The notes beneath the pieces are model-generated. The model searched no databases and was not told the DNA's origin. It was given only the letters and a program-made list of their open reading frames with translations. DNA of 64,000 bases, from assembly GCF_014651075.1 (NCBI RefSeq), contig NZ_BMWE01000003.1:62001-126000 (forward strand). Direction: 5' to 3'. Made by a program: the position numbers and the translations under genes. Each line of letters begins with the position of its first letter. Position 1 is the stretch's first letter. This document shows positions 32,261 to 39,617 of this stretch, piece after piece. The stretch is from Streptomyces djakartensis. GTDB lineage: Bacteria > Actinomycetota > Actinomycetes > Streptomycetales > Streptomycetaceae.

Positions 32261-34504
32261 GTGTCCCGCACCGCCCTGCGTATCTGTCCCCTGTGCGAGG
32301 CCACCTGCGGCCTCACGCTCACCATCGAGGGGACACGCGTCACCCACGCCCGCGGTGACCGCGACGACGTGTTCAGCCAGGGGTTCATCTGCCCCAAGGG
32401 CGCTTCCTTCGGAGCCGTCGACTCCGACCCCGACCGGCTGCGCACCCCGCTCGTGCGCCGGGACGGCGAACTGCGCGAGGCCACCTGGGAGGAAGCCTTC
32501 GACGCGGTCGCCGCCGGCATCCGGCCCGTCGTGGAGCGGTACGGCCCGCACTCCGTCGGGGTCGTCCTCGGCAACCCCAACGTGCACACCATGGCCGGCG
32601 GTCTCTACCCGCCGGTGCTGCTCGCCGGGCTCGGCACCCGCAGTGTCTTCACCGCCTCCACCGTCGACCAGATGCCCAAGCACGTCTCCAGCGGACTGCT
32701 CTACGGCGACGCGAACGCCATCCCCGTGCCCGACCTCGACCGCACCGACCATCTGCTCCTCATCGGCGCCAACCCCCTGGAGTCCAACGGCAGCCTGTGC
32801 ACCGCCCCCGACTTCCCGGGCAAGCTGAAGGCCCTCAAGGCCAGGGGCGGCACACTCGTCGTCATCGACCCGCGGCGCACCCGCACCGCGAAGCTCGCCG
32901 ACCGGCACATCGCCGTGCGGCCCGGCACCGACGCGCTGCTGCTGGCGGCGATGGCACGCACACTCTTCGACGAGGGCCTCGTCGAGCCGTCCCCCCACGC
33001 GCAGGGCGCCGACGAACTCTCCGACGCCCTGCGGGAGTTCACCCCCGAAGCCGTCGCCGGGGCCTGTGACGTCGAGGCCGGCCTCATCCGCACCCTCGCC
33101 CGTGACCTCGCCGCCGCCCCCACCGCCGCCGTATACGGCCGCATCGGCAGCTGCACCGTCCCGCACGGCACCCTGGCCAGCTGGCTCGTCGACGTCCTGA
33201 ACATCCTCACCGGCAACCTCGACCGGCCCGGCGGCGCGCTCTTCCCGCAGGCCGCCACCGACCGGACCCCGCGCCCCGCCGGACCCGGCCGCGGATTCGC
33301 CCTCGGCCGCTGGCACTCCCGGGTGAGCCGGCACCCGGAGGCCAAGGGCGAGCTGCCCCTCTCCGCCCTGGCCGAGGAGATCGACACCGCGACCGAGGAG
33401 GGCGAGCCGGTGCGCGCGCTCCTCGCCATCGCCGCCAACCCGGTGCTGTCCGCACCCGACGGCGACCGGCTCGACAAGGCGCTCGACTCGCTCGACTTCA
33501 TGGTCAGCGTCGACCCGTACCTCAACGAGACCTCGCGCCACGCCGACGTGGTCCTGCCCCCGCCCCCGCCGTCGCAGAGCCCCCACCACGACTTCGCCTT
33601 CAACACCCTCGCCGTACGCAACCAGGTCCGCTACACCCGCCCCGCGGTCCCGCTGGAACCCGGCCGCATGGCCGAGACGGAGATCCTGGCCCGGCTGATC
33701 CTCGCCGTGACGGGCATGCACGGTGCCGATCCCGCCGCCGTCGACCAGATGGTCATCGACCAGACGCTCGGCAAGGCGGTCAAGGAGGAACACTCGCCCG
33801 TGCGCGGCCGCGACCCGCGCGAGCTCGCCGCACAGCTCACCGGCGACAACGGCCCCGAGCGACGGCTCGACATGATGCTGCGCCTCGGCCCCTACGGTGA
33901 CGGCTTCGGCGTACGGCCGGACGGGCTGAACCTGCGGAAGCTGCTGGCGCACCCGCACGGCATCGACCTCGGGCCGCTGCGGCCCCGGCTGCCGGGACCG
34001 CTGAAGACCAGGAGCGGCAAGGTGGAGCTGCTGCCCGGGCCGATCGCGGCCGACCTGCCCCGACTGCGCGCCGCCCTCACCGAACGCCCCGCGGGACTGG
34101 TCCTGGTCGGCCGCCGTCACCTGCGCTCCAACAACAGCTGGATGCACAATGTGCCCGCCCTCACCGGCGGCTCCAACCGCTGCACCCTGCACATCCACCC
34201 CGAGGACGCCGAACGGCTCGGCGTGCGGGACGGGGAGCCGGTCCGGGTCAAGGGTGCCGGGGGAGAGGTGACCGCACCGGCAGAGGTCACCGACGCGATC
34301 CGGCGCGGTGTCGTGAGCCTGCCGCACGGCTGGGGCCACGACCGTCCCGGAACCCGCCTCAGCCACGCCGCCACGGACCCCGGCGTCAACGTCAACCAGC
34401 TCCTCGACGGCCGGATGCTCGATCCGCTGTCGGGCAACGCGGTCCTCAACGGCGTGCCCGTCGAATGCGCCCCCGCGGCCGAAAAGCTCATGCCCCTGAC
34501 CTGA
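32261..34504 (+). CDS. Molybdopterin-dependent oxidoreductase, formate dehydrogenase/nitrate reductase-like
   Basis: A 747-residue bis-MGD enzyme. GTG 32261 follows GGGAGG at 4 bases. A [4Fe-4S] site is present at the N-terminus (CPLCEATC, then ICPKG about 30 residues on). Family blocks include LLIGANPLESNGS, VVIDPRRTRTAKLADRHIAV, LDRPGGALFP and the C-terminal LVGRRHLRSNNSWMHNVP and LPHGWGHDRPGTR. Around the usual molybdenum-ligand position the sequence reads QMPKHVSSGLLYG, with no Cys or selenocysteine. No cofactor or electron-transfer partner is next to it; it is single with its own operator-like palindrome upstream. The substrate is not known; it resembles soluble mycobacterial oxidoreductases of this kind. 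Confidence 0.87.
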   Translation: MSRTALRICPLCEATCGLTLTIEGTRVTHARGDRDDVFSQGFICPKGASFGAVDSDPDRLRTPLVRRDGELREATWEEAFDAVAAGIRPVVERYGPHSVGVVLGNPNVHTMAGGLYPPVLLAGLGTRSVFTASTVDQMPKHVSSGLLYGDANAIPVPDLDRTDHLLLIGANPLESNGSLCTAPDFPGKLKALKARGGTLVVIDPRRTRTAKLADRHIAVRPGTDALLLAAMARTLFDEGLVEPSPHAQGADELSDALREFTPEAVAGACDVEAGLIRTLARDLAAAPTAAVYGRIGSCTVPHGTLASWLVDVLNILTGNLDRPGGALFPQAATDRTPRPAGPGRGFALGRWHSRVSRHPEAKGELPLSALAEEIDTATEEGEPVRALLAIAANPVLSAPDGDRLDKALDSLDFMVSVDPYLNETSRHADVVLPPPPPSQSPHHDFAFNTLAVRNQVRYTRPAVPLEPGRMAETEILARLILAVTGMHGADPAAVDQMVIDQTLGKAVKEEHSPVRGRDPRELAAQLTGDNGPERRLDMMLRLGPYGDGFGVRPDGLNLRKLLAHPHGIDLGPLRPRLPGPLKTRSGKVELLPGPIAADLPRLRAALTERPAGLVLVGRRHLRSNNSWMHNVPALTGGSNRCTLHIHPEDAERLGVRDGEPVRVKGAGGEVTAPAEVTDAIRRGVVSLPHGWGHDRPGTRLSHAATDPGVNVNQLLDGRMLDPLSGNAVLNGVPVECAPAAEKLMPLT

Positions 34505-34575
34505 GCAAAGCTGTGACCAGCAGTTTTGCGCTTATTGCTCGCACGTCAACGTCTTGTTAACGCTGCTTGACGGGA

Positions 34576-34630
34576 CCTAACGTCTCGGGAACCGCCGGCC
34601 CTGGTGGGATGTTCAAGGGCGAACGTTAGG
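34576..34630. promoter_or_regulatory. Inverted repeat CCTAACGT ... ACGTTAGG upstream of the CitMHS gene
   Basis: CCTAACGT (34576-34583) is exactly inverted at 34623-34630, with 39 bases between; the right arm ends 9 bases before ATG 34640. It could bind a regulator as a looped pair, or form a leader hairpin hiding the weak ribosome binding site. The segment 34505-34585 is AT-rich and probably holds the promoter. Confidence 0.45.
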
Positions 34631-34639
34631 TATCCACTC

Positions 34640-36061
34640 ATGTTGACCATCCTCGGCTTCGCCATGATCGCGACCTTCCTGGTCCTGATCATGATGAAGA
34701 AGATGTCGCCGATCGCGGCGCTCGTGCTGATTCCCGCGCTGTTCTGCGTGTTCGTCGGTAAGGGCGCCAACCTCGGCGACTACGTCCTCGACGGCGTGAC
34801 CGACCTCGCCCCCACCGCGGCGATGCTCATGTTCGCGATCGTCTACTTCGGTGTCATGATCGACGTCGGTCTCTTCGACCCGATCGTCCGAGGCATCCTC
34901 AAATTCTGCAAAGCCGACCCGATGCGCATCGTCGTGGGCACCGCCCTGCTCGCGTCCATCGTCTCGCTGGACGGCGACGGCTCCACCACCTTCATGATCA
35001 CCGTCTCGGCGATGTACCCGCTGTACAAGCGCCTGAAGATGAGCCTGGTCGTGATGACCGGTGTCGCCGCCATGGCCAACGGCGTGATGAACACGCTCCC
35101 GTGGGGCGGCCCGACCGCCCGCGCCGCGACCGCGCTCAAGCTCGACGCCAGCGAGATCTTCGTCCCGATGATCCCGGCGCTCCTGGTCGGACTGGCCTTC
35201 GTGTTCGTCCTGTCCTACGTGCTCGGCGTGCGTGAGCGCCGGCGGCTGGGCGTGCTGACGCTGGACGACGTGCTGGAGGAGGAGAAGGAGACCGAGACGG
35301 TTCTGGTGGGAGCCGGCGGCGGCTCCGGCGACGGCAAGGTCGACATGCGCAAGGGCGCCACGGGCGCCGCGGGCTCCGGAACGGACACCCCCGAGGACGA
35401 CGCCCGGGACGAGGGCGGCTTCCAGGGTCTCGACCCGAACCGGCCCACCCTGCGCCCCAAGCTCTACTGGTTCAACGCGCTGCTCACGGTCACGCTGCTC
35501 ACCGCCATGATCATGGAGTGGCTGCCGATCCCGGTGCTGTTCCTGATCGGTGCCGCGCTCGCCCTCACGGTGAACTTCCCGCGCATCCCCGACCAGAAGG
35601 CCCGCCTGGCCGCCCACGCCGACAACGTCCTGAACGTCGCCGGCATGGTCTTCGCCGCCGCCGTCTTCACCGGCGTCCTCCAGGGCACCGGCATGGTCGA
35701 CAACATGGCCAAGTGGATGGTGGACGTCATCCCCGCGGGCATGGGCCCGCACATGGCGATGGTCACCGGTGTGCTGAGCCTGCCCCTGACGTACTTCATG
35801 TCGAACGACGGCTTCTACTTCGGCGTCCTCCCCGTCCTCGCCGAGGCGGGCGCGGCGCACGGTGTCTCCCCGGTGGAGATGGCCCGCGCCTCGCTGGTCG
35901 GCCAGCCGCTGCACATGTCCAGCCCGCTCGTCCCCGCCGTCTACGTCCTGGTCGGCATGGCCAAGGTGGAGTTCGGCGACCACACGAAGTTCGTGGTGAA
36001 GTGGGCCGCCCTCACATGCCTCGTCATCCTCGGGGCAGGCATGCTGTTCGGCATCATCTGA
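34640..36061 (+). CDS. CitMHS-family metal-citrate:H+ symporter
   Basis: A 473-residue membrane protein with about 12 hydrophobic segments. Signatures are LDGDGSTTFMITVSAMYPLY, GVMNTLPWGGPTARAATAL and the C-terminal LPLTYFMSNDGFYFGVLPV and QPLHMSSPLVPA. These are conserved in CitM/CitH transporters that take up citrate bound to Mg2+, Ca2+ or other divalent ions. A charged cytoplasmic loop lies at about residues 195-265. ATG 34640 starts the first helix directly; its ribosome binding site is weak. No two-component regulator is adjacent. An MFS gene follows after 28 bases and is probably co-transcribed. Confidence 0.93.
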   Translation: MLTILGFAMIATFLVLIMMKKMSPIAALVLIPALFCVFVGKGANLGDYVLDGVTDLAPTAAMLMFAIVYFGVMIDVGLFDPIVRGILKFCKADPMRIVVGTALLASIVSLDGDGSTTFMITVSAMYPLYKRLKMSLVVMTGVAAMANGVMNTLPWGGPTARAATALKLDASEIFVPMIPALLVGLAFVFVLSYVLGVRERRRLGVLTLDDVLEEEKETETVLVGAGGGSGDGKVDMRKGATGAAGSGTDTPEDDARDEGGFQGLDPNRPTLRPKLYWFNALLTVTLLTAMIMEWLPIPVLFLIGAALALTVNFPRIPDQKARLAAHADNVLNVAGMVFAAAVFTGVLQGTGMVDNMAKWMVDVIPAGMGPHMAMVTGVLSLPLTYFMSNDGFYFGVLPVLAEAGAAHGVSPVEMARASLVGQPLHMSSPLVPAVYVLVGMAKVEFGDHTKFVVKWAALTCLVILGAGMLFGII

Positions 36062-36089
36062 CCGTTCGACCGTTCTCGTGGAGGACATT

Positions 36090-37379
36090 GTGAGGCCCGG
36101 TGGGAACCGCGGCTGGCTGCTCCGCCTCGTCATCGCCTTCAGCTTCGCGCAGGCGGCGGTGTCCATGGCCCGGCCCGCCGTCTCCTACCGGGCCCTCGCG
36201 CTGGGCGCGGACGAGCGTGCGGTCGGTGTGATCGCCGGTGTGTACGCGCTGCTGCCGTTGTTCGCCGCCGTCCCCCTCGGTCGTCGTACCGACCACGGCC
36301 GCTGCGCGCCCCTGCTGCCCGTCGGCGTGATCCTGATATCCGGCGGCTGCGCGCTGAGCGGCGTAGCGGACTCCCTGTGGGCGATGGCCCTGTGGAGCGG
36401 GGTGATGGGGCTCGGCCATCTCTGCTTCGTCATCGGTTCCCAGTCCCTCGTCGCCCGCCAGTCGGAGCCGCACGATCAGGACCGCAACTTCGGCCACTTC
36501 ACCATCGGGGCCGCGCTCGGCCAGCTGATCGGCCCGATCGCCGCCGGCGCGCTGATCGGCGGCCAGGACATGACGGGCACCAGCGCGCTCGCGCTGGTCG
36601 TCGCGGGCGCGGTCGCGGCGGTCGCGCTCACCTCGCTGTGGCGCATCGAGCACCGGAGCACGGCAGCCACCTCCCGGGCGGGCAAGGGCGACCGCGTTCC
36701 GGTCCGGGGCATCCTGCGCACCCGGGGCGTGCCGGCCGGCATCCTCATCAGCCTCGCCGTGCTGTCCGCGACCGACATCCTCACCGCCTACCTTCCGGTG
36801 GTCGGTGAGCACCGGGGTATCGCGCCGTCCGTGATCGGCGTCCTGCTCAGCCTGCGCGCGGCGGCCACCATCGCCTGCCGCCTGGTCCTGACGCCCCTGC
36901 TGCGGCTGCTCGGCCGGACCGTGCTGCTCACGGTGACCTGTCTGCTGGCCGCCCTGCTGTGCGCGGGCATCGCCCTGCCGGTGCCGGTGTGGGCACTCGG
37001 CCTGCTGCTGACGCTGCTCGGCTTCTGCCTCGGCGTCGGGCAGCCGCTGTCGATGACGACGGTCGTCCAGGCCGCTCCCGACGACGCCCGTTCCACGGCC
37101 CTGGCCCTGCGCCTGACCGGCAACCGGCTCGGCCAGGTCGCCGCGCCGGCCGCTGCGGGGCTCATCGCCGGGGTCGCGGGTGTGGCGGCGCCGTTCGTGA
37201 TGCTGGGGGTGCTGTTGCTGCTGTCGTCCGGGGTGGCGGTGCGGTCGAGGGGAAAGCCGGATGAGGCGCGTACCCAGGAGGCCGAGGGGGCCGAGGGGGC
37301 CGAGGCCGGTGAGGCGAACGGGGGGCACGCCGAACCCCGCCCGGACGGAAGCGCGTTGGGCCGGAAGAGCGACAGCTGA
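36090..37379 (+). CDS. MFS transporter
   Basis: A 429-residue membrane protein with 12 predicted helices, for example WLLRLVIAFSFAQAAVSMA and ALGLLLTLLGFCLGVGQPL. The loop 2-3 motif is PLGRRTDHGRCAP. The C-terminal 45 residues are hydrophilic with an EAEGAEGAEA repeat. GTG 36090 is chosen because GGAGG lies 5 bases upstream; GTG 36078 is possible. It follows the citrate symporter by 28 bases, so it may export or import a related compound, but no substrate can be read from the sequence. Confidence 0.88.
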   Translation: MRPGGNRGWLLRLVIAFSFAQAAVSMARPAVSYRALALGADERAVGVIAGVYALLPLFAAVPLGRRTDHGRCAPLLPVGVILISGGCALSGVADSLWAMALWSGVMGLGHLCFVIGSQSLVARQSEPHDQDRNFGHFTIGAALGQLIGPIAAGALIGGQDMTGTSALALVVAGAVAAVALTSLWRIEHRSTAATSRAGKGDRVPVRGILRTRGVPAGILISLAVLSATDILTAYLPVVGEHRGIAPSVIGVLLSLRAAATIACRLVLTPLLRLLGRTVLLTVTCLLAALLCAGIALPVPVWALGLLLTLLGFCLGVGQPLSMTTVVQAAPDDARSTALALRLTGNRLGQVAAPAAAGLIAGVAGVAAPFVMLGVLLLLSSGVAVRSRGKPDEARTQEAEGAEGAEAGEANGGHAEPRPDGSALGRKSDS

Positions 37380-37438
37380 CGCGTCGAGGGCGCTGCTCCG
37401 GCGTTTCCGGACGGTAGGTGACACATAGTCAGGTGACG

Positions 37439-37461
37439 AGATGTTTGTATGACAATCATCT
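37439..37461. promoter_or_regulatory. 23-base palindrome upstream of the surface-protein gene
   Basis: AGATG-N-TTG-N5-CAA-N-CATCT occupies 37439-37461, with all outer and inner arm bases paired. It ends 13 bases before ATG 37475, over an AT-rich patch. It is a good operator candidate, or an RNA hairpin near the ribosome binding site. Confidence 0.5.
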
Positions 37462-37474
37462 GACTTGGAGAGCC

Positions 37475-38065
37475 ATGTCCATGCCCCTCGTACCCCTGGT
37501 GCGCCGCGCCGGCACCCGCACGGCCGTTCTCGCTGCCCTGACCCTCACAGGGACCACCCTGAGCGCGGTGCCCGCCGCCGCCGCTCCCGGGGACAACGGG
37601 GACGTCATGATCCACGCCCGCGACACGCCCGCCGCCAGCCGCAGCAACGATTCGAGAGTCTGCGACTTCTACCTCGCAGCGTTCGACTTCCAGGCGGGCG
37701 AGACGGTCAACTGGACCGTCCAGACCCTGTCGGAGGTGCCGGCCGAGAGCGGCTCCGTCACCCTCGACGGGACCGGCGCGGGCCGCAGTCGGCTCATCGA
37801 CCTTCCCGACGGGCAGTACAAACTGACCTGGCTCACCGACCGGGCCAACGGAGCCGGCAAGTTCAAGCTGTTCCAGGTCGACTGCCCGGATCCCGGGCCC
37901 ACGCCGACGGCCATCACTCCGAGCGGCCCCGCGCCGGCGGGCGGTGGCGGCATCGCCCGCGCCGAAGCACTTACTCCGGTCACCGGCGCCGCCGCCGTGG
38001 GGCTGGCCGCCGTCGCCGGGGCGGTCTGGTTCCGGCTCCGCCGCCGCTCCGATGGCGCGGCGTAG
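37475..38065 (+). CDS. Exported surface protein with C-terminal anchor, possible sortase substrate
   Basis: A 196-residue protein. ATG 37475 follows a GGAG motif. A signal peptide ends near VPAAAAPGDNG. The mature domain (VMIHARDTPAASRSNDSRVC, FDFQAGETVNWTVQTLSE, DGQYKLTWLTDRANGAGKFK) has two Cys and looks like a beta-sandwich. The C-terminus has a Gly-rich linker, LTPVTGA, a hydrophobic helix and RLRRRSDGAA, a layout like a sortase sorting signal with LTPVTG in place of LPxTG. It stands 72 bases before a class F sortase gene, which suggests they work together. Function of the domain is unknown. Confidence 0.8.
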   Translation: MSMPLVPLVRRAGTRTAVLAALTLTGTTLSAVPAAAAPGDNGDVMIHARDTPAASRSNDSRVCDFYLAAFDFQAGETVNWTVQTLSEVPAESGSVTLDGTGAGRSRLIDLPDGQYKLTWLTDRANGAGKFKLFQVDCPDPGPTPTAITPSGPAPAGGGGIARAEALTPVTGAAAVGLAAVAGAVWFRLRRRSDGAA

Positions 38066-38137
38066 GCCGCGTTCCGCGTACCGCGCCGCTGTGGTGGGGC
38101 GTGGCGTGAGGCTGGTCTCGGGTCCGGCGCCGGCTCG

Positions 38138-39478
38138 GTGGTTCGGCGCGGAGCCGGCTACGGGGACGGCTCGGTGACCGGGCGTGGAGCCGGTCATGGG
38201 ACGGGGGCCGGCTCGGTGGCGCGGCGCGGGGCGGCGTCCGGTTCCGGCGGCGTGCCGTCGGTCCGGCGTGGCGGTGGGGCGGGTCCCGCCGCGGTTCCGG
38301 CACGGCGTGGCGGCGCGGGAGCCGCTGCTGATCCGGGGAGCCGACGCGGGAGGGGGTCACGCTCCGGTGCTGCCGCCGTGGTGCGGCAGGGGCCGGACCG
38401 GGTAAGCGCCGGTGCCCCGGTGGTGCGGCGCGTCGCCGGAGCCCGCGTCCCCGGCGTTCCGGGGGTGCGACGTGGAGCCGGGTCCGGGACGGATACCGCT
38501 GCCGGGGTGCGACGTGGGGCCGGGTCCGGGACGGTTCCCGCTGCCGGGGTGCGACGTGGGGCCGGGTCCGGGACGGTTCCCGCTGCCGGGGTGCGACGTG
38601 GGGCCGGGGCCGGGCGCGTCACCGCTTCGAAGGCGCGGCGTCGGCGGTTCCGCCGGCCCTGGTACCGGACGCGGGCCTACCGGCTGACGCGGACGATCGT
38701 GGTGGCCGGGTCGTTGCTGGCGGCCGTGGTCTGCTGGGACAGGGGCGGCGAACCCGGCAGGGCGGCCACGGCACTGCCGCCGAGTCCCGCCGCGGGTGCC
38801 GCTGCCCTTCCGGGAGGCTCGACCGGCGCCCCCGCCCGGCCGAGCCCCTCCCACGCGACCGGCCCCCACACGGGCACGCCCACGGCGCCCACGTCCCGTA
38901 CGGCCGCGACCACCGCCCGTGGCCCCGAGACCCCCGGGTCCCGGCCCTCCAAGCCTCCGCCGGTCGCCGGCCCCGAGGCGAACGACGCCGCCGCCCCCAC
39001 CGCACGGTCGCCCCGCCCGCTGCCCCCCTCCCGGGCCACCCGTCTGCTCATCCCCCACCTCAGTCTCGACGCCCCGGTCGAAGACCTCGGCCTCGACCGC
39101 GACCACCGGCTCACCGCACCCCCGGAGAACGAACCCGAGCTGGTCGGCTGGTACCGGCACGGCGCCCCGCCCGGCGGGCAGGGCACCGCCGTGGCCGTCG
39201 GGCATCTCGACACCGACCGCGGTCCCGCCGTGTTCGCGGGGCTGACCGAGCTGGAACCCGGCAGCATCGTCCAGGTCCGCCGCGCCGACGCGCGGACCGC
39301 CGTCTACACCGTCGACAGGATCAAGAAGTACGAGAAGGCGAACTTCCCGAGCCAGGAGGTGTACGGCGCCCGAGACCGCCCCGAGCTGCGCCTGATCACC
39401 TGCACCGGCACCTACGACCGCAGGAAGGGCTACTCCGGGAACCTCGTGGTCTTCGCCCATCTCACCGGCACCCAGTGA
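38138..39478 (+). CDS. Class F sortase with repetitive Arg/Gly-rich N-terminus (start uncertain)
   Basis: Up to 446 residues from GTG 38138. The C-terminal catalytic domain (about residues 300-446) has class F features: RLLIPHLSLDAPVEDLGLD, GWYRHGAPPGGQGTAVAVGH with the active His, LRLITCTGTYDRRKGYSGN with the active Cys, then VVFAHL. A membrane helix (IVVAGSLLAAVVCW, near residue 190) and a Pro/Thr-rich linker precede it. The first 180 residues are RRGAGSGT-type repeats, partly a 42-base tandem repeat. Class F sortases normally lack such a region, so translation may really begin nearer the helix. It probably anchors or joins surface proteins, perhaps the product of the gene before it. Confidence 0.85.
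   Translation: MVRRGAGYGDGSVTGRGAGHGTGAGSVARRGAASGSGGVPSVRRGGGAGPAAVPARRGGAGAAADPGSRRGRGSRSGAAAVVRQGPDRVSAGAPVVRRVAGARVPGVPGVRRGAGSGTDTAAGVRRGAGSGTVPAAGVRRGAGSGTVPAAGVRRGAGAGRVTASKARRRRFRRPWYRTRAYRLTRTIVVAGSLLAAVVCWDRGGEPGRAATALPPSPAAGAAALPGGSTGAPARPSPSHATGPHTGTPTAPTSRTAATTARGPETPGSRPSKPPPVAGPEANDAAAPTARSPRPLPPSRATRLLIPHLSLDAPVEDLGLDRDHRLTAPPENEPELVGWYRHGAPPGGQGTAVAVGHLDTDRGPAVFAGLTELEPGSIVQVRRADARTAVYTVDRIKKYEKANFPSQEVYGARDRPELRLITCTGTYDRRKGYSGNLVVFAHLTGTQ
38462..38609 (+). repeat. 42-base tandem repeat (about 3.5 copies) in the sortase N-terminal region
   Basis: Copies start at 38462, 38504, 38546 and 38588 (last partial). Each encodes GVRRGAGSGTVPAA in the sortase frame. Copies 2 and 3 are identical; copy 1 differs by a few bases. 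The unit is 14 codons, so copy number changes keep the frame. Confidence 0.85.
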
Positions 39479-39559
39479 GGAGCCACACACCTCGGCGGGG
39501 CCCGCACCGTGCTGTGATGGCCGGGATCCGTTCGAGTCACCGGGGCGTCTGGCGTCAGA

Positions 39560-39578
39560 AAACTATCGTCGCTAGTTT
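39560..39578. promoter_or_regulatory. AAACTA-N7-TAGTTT palindrome before the aldehyde dehydrogenase gene
   Basis: AAACTA (39560-39565) and TAGTTT (39573-39578) are inverted around 7 bases, 40 bases before ATG 39618. The same 19-base layout occurs at 46299-46317 between a TetR gene and an acyl-CoA dehydrogenase gene. Confidence 0.7.
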
Positions 39579-39617
39579 ATGTGCCGGACGACGACGCCCC
39601 GCCCCGGAGGAAGCGCG

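Noticed and set aside
32177..34366. A 729-codon frame on the minus strand of the molybdopterin oxidoreductase.
   Set aside because: It is the antisense mirror of a gene with clear FeS and MGD motifs, rich in Gly/Val/Glu/Ala as expected of reverse frames in high-GC DNA.
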